A stretch of 64,000 bases of DNA from Roseibium sp. Sym1 (GTDB lineage: Bacteria > Pseudomonadota > Alphaproteobacteria > Rhizobiales > Stappiaceae). The translations under genes were made by a program, and so were the position numbers. Shown piece by piece: positions 34,994 to 43,476 of the stretch. Where the stretch lies: positions 5,678,501 through 5,742,500 of the forward strand of contig NZ_CP114786.1 in assembly GCF_027359675.1 (NCBI RefSeq), in the 5' to 3' direction. Below the pieces are notes generated by a model, which worked only from the letters and a program-made list of their open reading frames with translations, was not told the origin of the DNA and searched no databases. Each line of letters begins with the position of its first letter. Positions within the stretch are counted from its first letter, which is position 1.

Positions 34994-35000
34994 GGCGTCC

Positions 35001-35705
35001 TCAGCTCACACGGGTCAGCGTTTGCGCCGCGCCCTGGGGCTCAGTCAGGTCGGCCAGCACCGTCTCGCCCGCGATCATGGTCTGGCCGAGCGCCACTTTC
35101 GCCTGCGTGCCGGCGGGAAAATAGACGTCGAGCCGCGAGCCGAAACGGATCAGGCCGAAGCGCTCACCCGTGGAGAGGTTTTCCCCCTCACGTACGAAAC
35201 AGACGATACGGCGGGCAACCAGGCCGGCAATCTGGACCACACCGATCCGCGTGTCTCCCGCCTCGATCACGAGGCCGTTGCGTTCGTTGTCCTCGCTTGC
35301 CTTGTCGAGTTCCGCGTTCAGGAACTTGCCGGCCCTGTAGGCGACCCTGAGAACCTTGCCACCGAAAGGGGCGCGGTTCACGTGGCAGTTGAACACGTTC
35401 ATGAAGATCGAAACGCGCATCAGCGGCTCGCTTCCCAGCTCCAGTTCCACTGGCGGGCGCGCCAGGCCGACATGGCTGACGATACCGTCCGCCGGTGAGA
35501 TCACCAGACCGTCGCCGACAGGCGTGACCCGCTGCGGATCGCGAAAGAAATAGCAGACCCACCCTGTCAGCAGCAGACCGATCCAGAACAGGGGGCTGAT
35601 GAAATAACCGATCACCACCGTCGCCACGAGTGCGATCGCAATGAAAGGCCAGCCTTCCCGATGGATCGGGACCATGGCCTTGGTGACTGAATCGACTATC
35701 GACAT
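35001..35705 (-). CDS. psd: phosphatidylserine decarboxylase proenzyme
   Basis: Converts phosphatidylserine to phosphatidylethanolamine. The 234-residue short form is typical of alphaproteobacteria. N-terminal hydrophobic segments (about 20-50) anchor it in the membrane. [16 protein letters not shown] is the family signature. The self-cleavage site is the GS pair in [11 protein letters not shown], producing the pyruvoyl group from Ser. It is the upstream gene of the psd-pssA operon. Confidence 0.96.
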   Translation of the reverse strand: MSIVDSVTKAMVPIHREGWPFIAIALVATVVIGYFISPLFWIGLLLTGWVCYFFRDPQRVTPVGDGLVISPADGIVSHVGLARPPVELELGSEPLMRVSIFMNVFNCHVNRAPFGGKVLRVAYRAGKFLNAELDKASEDNERNGLVIEAGDTRIGVVQIAGLVARRIVCFVREGENLSTGERFGLIRFGSRLDVYFPAGTQAKVALGQTMIAGETVLADLTEPQGAAQTLTRVS

Positions 35706-36017
35706 TCTTCTATCCGCTTTCAGAACAGGTGGCTCGGGACAACGGCCCGGACATCGGCTCTTTCATCCAGGCGACGCACTTGCCCGAAATGCACCCGATG
35801 CGCTTGTTGTTGTGTCCGCTTCTAGAAGCTTTTTCCTTCATTGAGAACCGGAAAGTACCGACATTCATGGCTTTTGTCCCCAGTGAACCCGGCGCAATGC
35901 GGTTGCGCCAGCAGGGCTGTCAGCGATTGCAAATGCCGTTGTCGACGGGACAGGTCCCGATACGGATCGCGCAAATCGGAAGCGGTTTCCTAAACACGCC
36001 CTCCCGGGGAGACGACC
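35706..36017. other. intergenic region upstream of psd
   Basis: A stretch of 312 bases with no credible gene; the longest frame has no family character or ribosome site. It holds one perfect 12-base palindrome (GCTTCTAGAAGC, 35818-35829) with a T-run. The psd promoter must lie here but could not be assigned. Nothing else is seen. Confidence 0.4.
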
Positions 36018-36884
36018 CTATTTGAAACCACAGGCCTTACGTGTTGTTCCAATAGCGCTGTAATGATTGTCCACGCGAAGGCAGCCGTTCTCCCATGTCC
36101 CGCGCAAGACCTCGACATCCTGGGAAAAGTACACTCCAAACCCGTGCGGTTCGCCCTTGCTGTACTCCCCTTCGTAGCTGTTTCCATCGACCCATCGGAA
36201 ATAGCCGTGTCCACTGAAGTCCCCGTCCTCAAAATGGCCGGTATACCGGTTCCCGTTTGCGAAGGTAAGAACGCCTTTGCCGTCAAAACGATCGTTTTCG
36301 AATTCACCCTCGTAGCGAACCCCGTCTCCTGACGAGTAGACACCGCTCCCGCTTGCAAGACCGTCTACGAATGTGGCTTCCAGGGTCGTGCCGTCGAACC
36401 ACGTGTAGATGCCCTTTCCGTGCAAATGTCCCGCTTTGATTGCTCCTTCGTAACTGTCCCCTTCCGTTTTTCCCAAGGTGATGTAGTCCGTTTCCAACCT
36501 CCCCTCTCCCGACGCCTTGCCGTTTTCGCACGTCCCTGTCCAGGTCATTGTTTCCCTCGGACGAGGAGACTCGTTCCAGACAACGCAGTCCCGGTTTTCA
36601 AGGTCCTGCCACCTTGCCATGGTGTCCGGATGCTTTCCCGCAAGTCTCTCGACGAGTTCTGCGTCAAGCATGCTGGTGATCGGTAGTTGCCAGTCTTGCT
36701 GATACTGGCCGATGGCAACGAATGTCTTCCAGCCGAGATTGCCGTTGGTCGAGCCCACATCATAGCCCAGGTCGTCCAGGTTCTGCTGGACTGCGCGGAT
36801 CTCTTCCGGTGAGAGGGTGGTTTGAGCAACAACGGTATTGGTGAAGACAACGAGAATTGAAACGGCAGTCAGTATTTTCATCAT
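36018..36884 (-). CDS. secreted MORN-repeat protein with peptidoglycan-binding-like domain
   Basis: A 288-residue protein with a signal peptide (MMKILTAVSILVVFTNTVVAQ, cleavage near residue 21). Next is a peptidoglycan-binding-1-like helical region (about 25-70, IRAVQQNLDDLGYDVGSTNG). Five tandem MORN repeats follow, each with a Y-x-G-x(5-8)-G-x-G pattern (YEGAIKAGHLHGKG, YEGEFENDRFDGKG, YTGHFEDGDFSGHG and others). Its start codon lacks a clear ribosome site, and the second ATG one codon later is equally possible. The function is unknown; envelope binding is inferred. It precedes psd-pssA on the same strand. Confidence 0.82.
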   Translation of the reverse strand: MMKILTAVSILVVFTNTVVAQTTLSPEEIRAVQQNLDDLGYDVGSTNGNLGWKTFVAIGQYQQDWQLPITSMLDAELVERLAGKHPDTMARWQDLENRDCVVWNESPRPRETMTWTGTCENGKASGEGRLETDYITLGKTEGDSYEGAIKAGHLHGKGIYTWFDGTTLEATFVDGLASGSGVYSSGDGVRYEGEFENDRFDGKGVLTFANGNRYTGHFEDGDFSGHGYFRWVDGNSYEGEYSKGEPHGFGVYFSQDVEVLRGTWENGCLRVDNHYSAIGTTRKACGFK

Positions 36885-36976
36885 TTGACATTTGGCTTTG
36901 ACAACTGAAGCGCGAACACTATCGCAAAAAATACGCATGCCTTTCAAGGTCTCCGGGTGCCACGGCAATTCGGCTT

Positions 36977-37888
36977 CTATGCGGTCCTGTAATCCGTGTC
37001 CCAGTAAGGTGGCCGGCCGTATTTCGAAATCAGGAAATCGACAAAGGCTGTCACTTTCGGAGGAACAAACTGACTGGGCGGATAGACCGCCCAGATCGCG
37101 CCCGTCCTGGCAATCTTGTAGTCCTCCATGACAGCCACCAGCCGACCGTCGCGCAGGTCCTCCCATACATGTGCCAGCGACTTGAGACTAAGCCCCAATC
37201 CATAGATCGCGGCATCATAGGTCAGGTCGCCGCTGTCCCCCTTGATGACGGGATTCTGGATCTCGTAGGCAATCTCGCCCTCGGGACCGGTGAAATACCA
37301 TACCGGGACGGAGGCCATGGCAATGCAGTCGTGATTGGCCAGGTCTTCCGGCGTCTTCGGTTCGCCCTTGCGGGCGATATAGTCGGGCGATGCGCAAAGG
37401 GCTCGGGGATTGCCGCCAAGCCGCCGCGACAGCAAGGAGGAATCGGCCAGTGGCGCGCCGCGGATCGCCATGTCATAGCCGTCCTCGATGACGTTGACGA
37501 TGGTGTCCGACACTTCGATCTCGATCCGGATGTCCGGATAGAGCGACCGGAATTCGACCAGATGCGGCAGGACATGCTTGCGGCCGAAGAAGGTGTTGCA
37601 GGAAATCCGCAGGGATCCGCGCGGGGCCTCGTTCGAAGCCTCGAGGATGGACCTTGCCTGATCGATCTCGCCGATTGCCGCCCTGGCATGCTGCAGCAGG
37701 ACACGGCCTGCTTCGGTCAACGCCGTCCGCCGAGTTGTGCGGGCGAACAGCTGGGCACCGAAGGTCTTTTCCAGGCTGCTCAGGCGTGTACTTGCCGCGG
37801 ATGGCGAGAGGCCGATTTCCCGGCCCGCGCCAGCCATGCTGCCGAGTTCGGCTATGCGGACGAAGAACTGAAGATCTTCCAGCCTCAT
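36977..37888 (-). CDS. LysR-family transcriptional regulator
   Basis: A 303-residue LysR regulator. The N-terminal helix-turn-helix (MRLEDLQFFVRIAELGSMAGAGREIGLSPSAASTRLSSLEK) is followed by a two-lobed periplasmic-binding-like effector domain. An upstream ATG adding 33 residues is rejected because LysR proteins start directly at the helix-turn-helix. It is divergent from a 63-residue gene, with a 13-base inverted repeat between them. That gene and LysR itself are the likely targets. Effector unknown. Confidence 0.92.
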   Translation of the reverse strand: MRLEDLQFFVRIAELGSMAGAGREIGLSPSAASTRLSSLEKTFGAQLFARTTRRTALTEAGRVLLQHARAAIGEIDQARSILEASNEAPRGSLRISCNTFFGRKHVLPHLVEFRSLYPDIRIEIEVSDTIVNVIEDGYDMAIRGAPLADSSLLSRRLGGNPRALCASPDYIARKGEPKTPEDLANHDCIAMASVPVWYFTGPEGEIAYEIQNPVIKGDSGDLTYDAAIYGLGLSLKSLAHVWEDLRDGRLVAVMEDYKIARTGAIWAVYPPSQFVPPKVTAFVDFLISKYGRPPYWDTDYRTA

Positions 37889-37896
37889 TATTCTAC

Positions 37897-37940
37897 TCTT
37901 TCGAAGAATGATTTCGATTTTACCCATATTCTTCGAAAGA
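37897..37940. promoter_or_regulatory. LysR operator candidate: 13-base inverted repeat
   Basis: The arms TCTTTCGAAGAAT (37897-37909) and ATTCTTCGAAAGA (37928-37940) are perfect inverted complements separated by 18 bases. Each arm contains the palindrome TTCGAA. They lie between the divergent LysR gene and the 63-residue gene, as expected for a two-site LysR operator. Confidence 0.65.
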
Positions 37941-37985
37941 TGGCAACATGCCATATTCCTCTCACCAACCGAGAAGGAGACCACC

Positions 37986-38177
37986 ATGTTCCATTCAGGA
38001 GATATCTACGAAATCCGTGCCCGCGCTTCCCGTCACCAGGAGTTGCGCCGTCTGGCCAGGGCCATCACCGGCTTGTTTCATCGGGCCGCCCCCCTGCACT
38101 CCGGTCCGGAAACCCGGTCTTTCGGGCAAACCGATTGCGCCAACGACCCGGCGCTGACGGCACGTCGCGCGGCCTAA
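37986..38177 (+). CDS. 63-residue basic small protein
   Basis: A short gene with a strong AAGGAGA ribosome site. The product starts MFHSGDIYEIRARASRHQELRR and is Arg-rich in its first half (RARASRHQELRRLARAITGLFHR, an amphipathic helix). No named family is recognised; it is loosely like the DUF1127 group of small arginine-rich proteins. It diverges from the LysR gene across the inverted-repeat operator and is probably its target. Its stop codon lies in the loop of a strong hairpin. Confidence 0.6.
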   Translation: MFHSGDIYEIRARASRHQELRRLARAITGLFHRAAPLHSGPETRSFGQTDCANDPALTARRAA

Positions 38178-38189
38178 CGGCCGCGCGAC
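38164..38189. terminator. bidirectional hairpin between convergent genes
   Basis: A perfect 11-base GC-rich stem GTCGCGCGGCC/GGCCGCGCGAC with loop TAAC sits between the small basic gene and the convergent ABC exporter gene. The T-run is weak (GTTTCC), so termination may be partial. Confidence 0.6.
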
Positions 38190-38200
38190 CGTTTCCAGGT

Positions 38201-40159
38201 TCATTTCGCCGGTACGTAATCCGCGGTATGCCCGCGTGTGACGATGCCCAGATCGTCGTTTTCCATGGCCGCCCGCAACCGTTCTTCCGCCTCGTCGGCC
38301 TCGCGCTGACGCGCCCACATCGACGCATAGAGACCATCCTTGTCGAGCAGTTCCAGATGGGTGCCGCGCTCGGCGATCTCACCTGCTTCCAGCACGATAA
38401 TCTGGTCGGCATTGACGACCGTCGACAGACGGTGGGCGATCACGAGCGTCGTGCGGTTCTGCGAGACTTCGTCCAGTGCCGACTGGATTTCCCGTTCGGT
38501 ATGCGTATCGAGCGCCGACGTCGCCTCGTCAAGGATCAGGATCGGCGGCGACTTCAGGATGGTGCGGGCAATCGCGACCCGCTGCTTTTCCCCACCCGAC
38601 AGTTTCAGCCCGCGCTCGCCGACCTCCGACTGGTAGCCCTGGGGCAGCTTTTCGATGAAATCGTGGATCTGCGCCATGCGGGCGGCTTCACGCACTTCCT
38701 CGTCTGTAGCGTCGGGGCGGCCGTAACGGATGTTGTAGGCAATGGTGTCGTTGAAGAGCACCGTGTCCTGCGGCACCATGCCGATGGCGTGGCGCACGCT
38801 TTCCTGGGTGACATCGCGCACATCCTGACCGTCGATCTCAACAGCACCGTCCGTGACATCGTAAAAGCGGAACAGCAGACGCGAGATGGTCGACTTGCCC
38901 GCGCCGGACGGTCCGACAATGGCAACGGTCCGGCCCGCCGGCACGTCAAAGTCGATCCCCTTCAGGATCGGCCGGTCGGCATCGTAGTGAAAGCGGACGT
39001 TCTTGAAGGCAATCCGCCCTTCCACCGCCTGCAGGGGCCCGGCGCCCGGCTTGTCCTTGATCTCGGCCGGCACCAGCAGGAGGTCGAACATGGATTCGAT
39101 ATCCGCCAGTCCCTGCCGGATCTCGCGGTACAGGAAGCCGATGAAATTCAGCGGAATGGAGATCTGCATCAGAAGTGCGTTTATCAGCACGAAATCGCCG
39201 ATATTCTGCTCACCCGCAAGCACCGCCCGGGCCGACAGTGCCATGCAGATGGCCATGCCGACGCCCAGGATCACGGCCTGGCCGAAATTGAGCCACGCCA
39301 GGGAGGTCCAGGTCTTGGTCGCGGCCTTCTCGTATTTGGCCATGGAAACGTCGAAGCGGTCGGCTTCCATTTTCTCGTTGCCGAAATACTTGACCGTTTC
39401 AAAGTTGAGGAGACTGTCGATGGCCTTGGAGTTGGCATCGGTGTCGCTGTCGTTCATCTCCCGGCGGATGCCGATGCGCCAGTTGGAGCATTTGATGGTG
39501 AACCAGACATAGGCAACGATCATCACCGCGACGACAACGACATAGAAGAAGCCGAACTGGTACCAGATCACGGCCGCCATGATGGCGAATTCGAGTACGG
39601 TCGGGAAGCCGTTCAGGATGGTGAAGCGGACAATCGATTCAATGCCTTTCACGCCGCGTTCGATCACCCTGCTCAGGCCGCCGGTGCGCCGGGCCAGGTG
39701 ATAGCGCAGGGACAGTTGATGCAGATGGCGGAATGTCAGGTTTGCCAATTGCCGGACGGCATGCTGGCCGACCCGCGCAAACAGGGCGTCTCTCAACTGG
39801 TTGAAGGCAACGGCAAGGATACGGGCCGCATTGTAGGCCAATACCAGCATGATCGGCGCAACAAGAAAGGCTGGCAGGTCCGCGACTTCCCCGGTCAGTG
39901 CATCCGTCGCCCAGGCAAAGAAATACGGCGACAGCACCGTGACGAATTTGGCAATGACCAGCGCGACGATTGCCAGCAGAACGCGTTTTTTCAGATCCGG
40001 ACGGTTCGACGGCCAGATATAGGGCCACAGATTGGCAAGCGTTGTCAGCGTGCTGCCTTCATCTGCGCTGACGGCCTTCCGGTCTTCGGGCGTTTTGGAA
40101 TGGCTTCCCTTGGCCGCGGCCGTAGGCTTACGCGGCGAGGTGGCTGTTCGATCTGTCAC
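38201..40159 (-). CDS. Atm1/HMT1-type ABC exporter (half transporter)
   Basis: Homodimeric exporter of glutathione- or thiol-linked compounds and heavy metals, related to mitochondrial Atm1. The protein is 652 residues from a GTG with a CGGAGATT ribosome site. It has a hydrophilic N-terminus (1-55), six membrane segments (about 60-340) and an ATPase domain with Walker A GPSGAGKST, signature LSGGEKQRVAIARTIL and Walker B LILDEATSALD. The NxxDSLLNFETVKYFGNE loop is characteristic of the Atm1 branch. It precedes no obvious partner; an ArsR regulator lies just upstream on the same strand. Confidence 0.92.
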   Translation of the reverse strand: MTDRTATSPRKPTAAAKGSHSKTPEDRKAVSADEGSTLTTLANLWPYIWPSNRPDLKKRVLLAIVALVIAKFVTVLSPYFFAWATDALTGEVADLPAFLVAPIMLVLAYNAARILAVAFNQLRDALFARVGQHAVRQLANLTFRHLHQLSLRYHLARRTGGLSRVIERGVKGIESIVRFTILNGFPTVLEFAIMAAVIWYQFGFFYVVVVAVMIVAYVWFTIKCSNWRIGIRREMNDSDTDANSKAIDSLLNFETVKYFGNEKMEADRFDVSMAKYEKAATKTWTSLAWLNFGQAVILGVGMAICMALSARAVLAGEQNIGDFVLINALLMQISIPLNFIGFLYREIRQGLADIESMFDLLLVPAEIKDKPGAGPLQAVEGRIAFKNVRFHYDADRPILKGIDFDVPAGRTVAIVGPSGAGKSTISRLLFRFYDVTDGAVEIDGQDVRDVTQESVRHAIGMVPQDTVLFNDTIAYNIRYGRPDATDEEVREAARMAQIHDFIEKLPQGYQSEVGERGLKLSGGEKQRVAIARTILKSPPILILDEATSALDTHTEREIQSALDEVSQNRTTLVIAHRLSTVVNADQIIVLEAGEIAERGTHLELLDKDGLYASMWARQREADEAEERLRAAMENDDLGIVTRGHTADYVPAK

Positions 40160-40197
40160 ACACAATCTCCGGGCCGCAGGTCACGGCCAGTTAGGTC

Positions 40198-40590
40198 TTA
40201 TTCGTGGTCGTCCGCCCGGACCGTCTCATTGTTGGGGCAGTCTTGATGCGTCGACTTCAGGACATCCCAGAAGTTCTGTGACCACTTTTCCGCCTGCGCC
40301 AGTTTTTCCCGGTTGAGCAGGTAATGGCAGTTTCGGCCACGTGTGTCGCAGATCAGCAGGCCTGCGTCCTTGAGCACCTGCAAATGCTGGGAAACGGTCG
40401 ACTGGGCCAAAGGGAGATGATTGACGATCTCCCCGCAGCAGGCCTCGCTTCTTGCTGCAAGCTGCTTGACGATCGCAAGACGCGCGGGATGACCGAGCGC
40501 ACGAAAAACGGCTGCGAGTTCCTCACAGGCTGCAAGGCATTCAGCACTTCCCTCGAAGGTGGTCTTCTTCGACGCGTCCGTCCCGCTCAT
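40198..40590 (-). CDS. ArsR-family regulator
   Basis: A 130-residue winged-helix repressor with the ArsR core (FRALGHPARLAIVKQLAARS, then LPLAQSTVSQHLQVLKDAGLL). It has several cysteines: C18, C22, and C51-C52 just before the recognition helix (EACCGEIV). Such cysteine groups can bind metals or thiol reagents, but the exact ligand is not deducible. It lies 38 bases upstream of the Atm1-type exporter on the same strand, so the pair may form a detoxification unit. A dyad precedes its start. Confidence 0.88.
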   Translation of the reverse strand: MSGTDASKKTTFEGSAECLAACEELAAVFRALGHPARLAIVKQLAARSEACCGEIVNHLPLAQSTVSQHLQVLKDAGLLICDTRGRNCHYLLNREKLAQAEKWSQNFWDVLKSTHQDCPNNETVRADDHE

Positions 40591-40620
40591 CGGGCGGCTT
40601 CTCCGTTCACAACAACTTGT

Positions 40621-40642
40621 TTCATCGTCAATATGCGATGAA
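40621..40642. promoter_or_regulatory. ArsR operator candidate
   Basis: The inverted repeat TTCATCG-N8-CGATGAA lies about 30 bases upstream of the ArsR start in an AT-rich stretch. Size and position suit an ArsR-family operator; binding is inferred. Confidence 0.5.
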
Positions 40643-40667
40643 TGAACAAAAAAACAAGGGCCAGACA

Positions 40668-40694
40668 GTCGTTCATGTGTCACGACAGCCTAAC
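40668..40694. repeat. 27-base hairpin repeat, copy 1
   Basis: Identical at 26 of 27 positions to a second copy at 55835-55861. The core GTCGT...ACGAC can form a 5-base hairpin. This copy lies 60 bases downstream of the LysM gene stop, on the 3' side in that gene's direction. See the matching finding. Confidence 0.75.
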
Positions 40695-40754
40695 ATGCAA
40701 GGGCAGGCAACCGGACACGGCTGCCTGCCCTCTTCAAATCCTATCCCTGAAAGC

Positions 40755-42449
40755 TCAGCCGTTGTTTTCCGGCAGCTGTTTCCAGTTCAGGTCCCCTTCG
40801 GGCGTCAGGAAGACCTGACCGGGGTAGATCAGATCCGGGTTGCGGATCTGGTCCTGGTTGGCCTGATAGATGGTGGTGTAGCGGACACCATGACCATAGA
40901 GACGGCGGGAAATACGCCAGAGATTGTCGCCCTTGCGGATGATCACGACCGGGAGCGCCTTCTTGACTTCGGCGCCCTGGCCGTCCGCTTCGCCGCTGGC
41001 ACCGCTCGCGACCACCTTGGAGAGCACGATCTGTTTGTCCTGTTCCTTCTCGAAAGTGACCGCCGCGCGCGCGTCGACGGAGCTTCCGTCTTCCGCGATC
41101 AGGTCCGCACGGACCTCGACATTGCCTTCTGCAATGTTCTTGGTGCCCTGCACGAGCCACTTGCCGCCGGAATTGACCCTGGCCTCGCCCTGGAAGTCAT
41201 CGCCGACATAGACCCGGACGGAAGAGCCCGGCTCGCCCGTGCCGGCGACAAAGACCTTGTCCTGTTCCGATTCCACGGCCTCGACGGTGACGGTCGGCTC
41301 AGCCGGAGCGTCCCGCGCAGGCGCCGCTTCGGCGGATACGGCAGGAACCGTCTCAGACGGCTCGGCCTGCGGTTCCGGTGCCGCAGCCACGGTCTTTGCG
41401 GCCGATCCGGCAGCCGGGGCTTTTGTTGCGGATTGCGCGCCGTCTTCCCGAACTTCGGTCGCCTCGGTGTCAACGGCCCCGCCGTCCGGGGCTATATTGC
41501 CGGACGCTGATCCGGTTTCCGCTGCAGGTTCAACGGAAGCGGTCTGCGTCTCTTGCGTGGCAACGGCATCTTCAGCCGTGTCCGCGACCGTGGTGCCCGA
41601 CGCAGTTTCGTCGACAGCCGGGGCTGCGGCTTCGGCCGCGGCGGTCTCCGCATCGCCTGCCGCATCCGCAGACGTGGCCGACTGGGCCTGAACCTGCTGC
41701 GAACCTTCGGCCCCGGCCGGGGTCTCTTCCGTTTCCTGCAGGGCGGCTGCCGTCGTCTCCGCTTCACCGGCACCGGTATCGGCCGCCTGTGTCCCGGCGG
41801 TCTCCTGGCTCTGTGCTTCAGGTGCCGGAGCGGCTTCGGCAACCTGCTGTTCGGCGGCCGGTTTCTGCAGAATGTCGGACGGGCCATCCGGCGTGTTCAA
41901 GACCACCAGCGGCTGTTCCTTGCCGCCTTCCGGCAGGGACACCACCACGCGCTGCTCCGATTTTGCGATCGGTTCCCCGGCCTCGTCATGCACTTCGAGG
42001 CCGACATCGTAGTCACCCGGCTTGAGCGGTTCGTCGAGAATGATTGTCCATTCGCCAACCTCGTTGGCAATGCTGGTGCCGACCACCTTGCCGTTCGCGG
42101 TCAACGCGACGATTGCGCCGGCATCCGAGCGCCCCGCGACCACGGTTTCTCCTGTCGTTTCCACGCCGACGACGTCGAAGCTCAATCCCTTTGCGCCGCT
42201 CTGGCCCGCCTCGCCTTCGGCGGCAGGGGTGTCTGCCTGGGCGGTCTCTTCCGTCCCAGTCCCTGCCGGGGCTTGAGCGGTTGCTTCAGGCGCCGCGTCA
42301 CTGCCTGCGGTGTCGGGCGCCGCCGTGGTGGCGGTGGTCTCCTGAAACGGCAACTTGCCGGTATCGCGGTAGATATAGGCCGTTACCAGGGCGGCGATGC
42401 CGACCGGCACAGCCACCACCAAAGTCCAGACGAGTGTTTTCTTGTTCAT
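40755..42449 (-). CDS. membrane-anchored LysM protein with Ala/Glu-rich linker
   Basis: A 564-residue protein with an N-terminal membrane anchor (about 5-27), a first Ig-like beta-sandwich (about 88-175, FDVVGVETTGETVVAGRSDAG), a long low-complexity linker rich in Ala, Glu, Thr and Pro (about 190-390), and a second similar Ig-like unit (VEAVESEQDKVFVAGTGEPGS). It ends in a LysM domain (VIIRKGDNLWRISRRLYG). LysM domains bind peptidoglycan, so it probably spans from the inner membrane to the wall. The two Ig-like modules resemble each other, suggesting duplication. Similar Ig-LysM proteins occur in Hyphomicrobiales, without known function. Confidence 0.85.
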   Translation of the reverse strand: MNKKTLVWTLVVAVPVGIAALVTAYIYRDTGKLPFQETTATTAAPDTAGSDAAPEATAQAPAGTGTEETAQADTPAAEGEAGQSGAKGLSFDVVGVETTGETVVAGRSDAGAIVALTANGKVVGTSIANEVGEWTIILDEPLKPGDYDVGLEVHDEAGEPIAKSEQRVVVSLPEGGKEQPLVVLNTPDGPSDILQKPAAEQQVAEAAPAPEAQSQETAGTQAADTGAGEAETTAAALQETEETPAGAEGSQQVQAQSATSADAAGDAETAAAEAAAPAVDETASGTTVADTAEDAVATQETQTASVEPAAETGSASGNIAPDGGAVDTEATEVREDGAQSATKAPAAGSAAKTVAAAPEPQAEPSETVPAVSAEAAPARDAPAEPTVTVEAVESEQDKVFVAGTGEPGSSVRVYVGDDFQGEARVNSGGKWLVQGTKNIAEGNVEVRADLIAEDGSSVDARAAVTFEKEQDKQIVLSKVVASGASGEADGQGAEVKKALPVVIIRKGDNLWRISRRLYGHGVRYTTIYQANQDQIRNPDLIYPGQVFLTPEGDLNWKQLPENNG

Positions 42450-42729
42450 TGTTTTTCCTGTCAGGGAGCGGCCGGGTGTGCCGGCGCTCTTCCCTACCTG
42501 TTCCCCTGTCGTCGCCCCGTAGAGTCAGCTGCACCTCACGGTCCCGGGAGACCGCCGAACCAGGACCTCGGAGATCCGCAGCCGGTTCAATCGCCGCTGA
42601 CGCACTATTCTGTCGTGCCCCCTGCATAGCCCTCTTTTCAGGGCGCGGCAAGAAAACCCGCTTCAGAACCAAGGCCTTTCAAACAGAATGCTTGACCTTG
42701 CAGGGATCCGAATGCCACATCTTTGCGTT

Positions 42730-43350
42730 ATGGATACGGTATCTCAAAAACAGCTTGCAAGCGTCTGCGTCTACTGCGGTTCGAGCTTCGGATCGGACAG
42801 CAGCCACGAGGCCGCCGCAACCCGGCTTGGCCAGCTTATCGCCGAGGCGGGCCTTCGCCTTGTTTATGGCGGCGGTTCGGTCGGACTCATGGGCACGGTT
42901 GCCAATGCGGCCCTCGAGGCGGGCGGCAAGGTGACCGGAATCATTCCTCATTTTCTTGAAAAACGCGAGGTGATGCTCGAGTCGCTCGAAGACCTGGTCA
43001 TCACCAGCGACATGCATGAACGCAAACATCTCATGTTTCAGCGTTCGGATGCGTTCATCGCCCTGCCCGGTGGTATCGGCACTCTTGAAGAGGCCGTCGA
43101 GATGATGACCTGGGCACAGCTCGGCCAGCACCGCAAGCCCGTTGTCCTGGCGAACATCAACGGTTTCTGGTCGCCGCTGCTGGAACTTCTCGATCACATG
43201 CGTGCCCAAGGCTATATCCGCCCCGACACGGAAGTGCCCTACATGGTTGCCCGCAACATTGACGACATCCTGCCCATGCTCCGGCAGGAAGCAACCTCCG
43301 GTAAGCCGCACCCTGCCCAAGAGGAAAAAGCCTCGCTAAACGAGCTCTAA
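42730..43350 (+). CDS. LOG-family phosphoribohydrolase (lysine decarboxylase-like)
   Basis: Members hydrolyse cytokinin or other nucleoside 5'-monophosphates to base and ribose phosphate. From the third in-frame ATG the product is 206 residues, with ASVCVYCGSS, GGGSVGLMG and the signature PGGIGTLEE (the PGGxGTxxE active-site motif). Earlier starts at 42688 and 42712 would add up to 14 residues. Despite the old lysine decarboxylase label, that activity is not expected. It precedes the REC-REC-GGDEF gene, separated by a hairpin region. Confidence 0.9.
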   Translation: MDTVSQKQLASVCVYCGSSFGSDSSHEAAATRLGQLIAEAGLRLVYGGGSVGLMGTVANAALEAGGKVTGIIPHFLEKREVMLESLEDLVITSDMHERKHLMFQRSDAFIALPGGIGTLEEAVEMMTWAQLGQHRKPVVLANINGFWSPLLELLDHMRAQGYIRPDTEVPYMVARNIDDILPMLRQEATSGKPHPAQEEKASLNEL

Positions 43351-43369
43351 TTCGCTCCTCCCGAAGACG

Positions 43370-43405
43370 TTTCCAGGTGAAAATTCGGATCCTGGAAATT
43401 TTCAC
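43370..43405 (+). promoter_or_regulatory. two mutually exclusive hairpins before REC-REC-GGDEF gene
   Basis: TTTCCAGG (43370-43377) pairs with CCTGGAAA (43391-43398), and GTGAAAATT (43377-43385) pairs with AATTTTCAC (43397-43405). The pairs overlap, so only one hairpin can form at a time. They lie 20 bases after the LOG-family stop and about 70 before the next gene. They could be a weak terminator, a leader switch or a protein operator. Confidence 0.5.
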
Positions 43406-43476
43406 TTTAACCAAATTGAAGTTGTCCGAGTTGGATAGTACGGTCTGCTCAAATTCCGCAAGAACAGGCATGCTCC

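Noticed and set aside
35729..36025. A 98-codon open frame between psd and the MORN gene
   Set aside because: No ribosome site, no recognisable domain, and composition unlike neighbouring genes.
43407..43425. TTAACC half-site upstream of the REC-REC-GGDEF gene as a fourth CtrA box
   Set aside because: The second TTAA at N7 spacing is absent (GAAG instead) and no -10-like hexamer follows at 18-19 bases.
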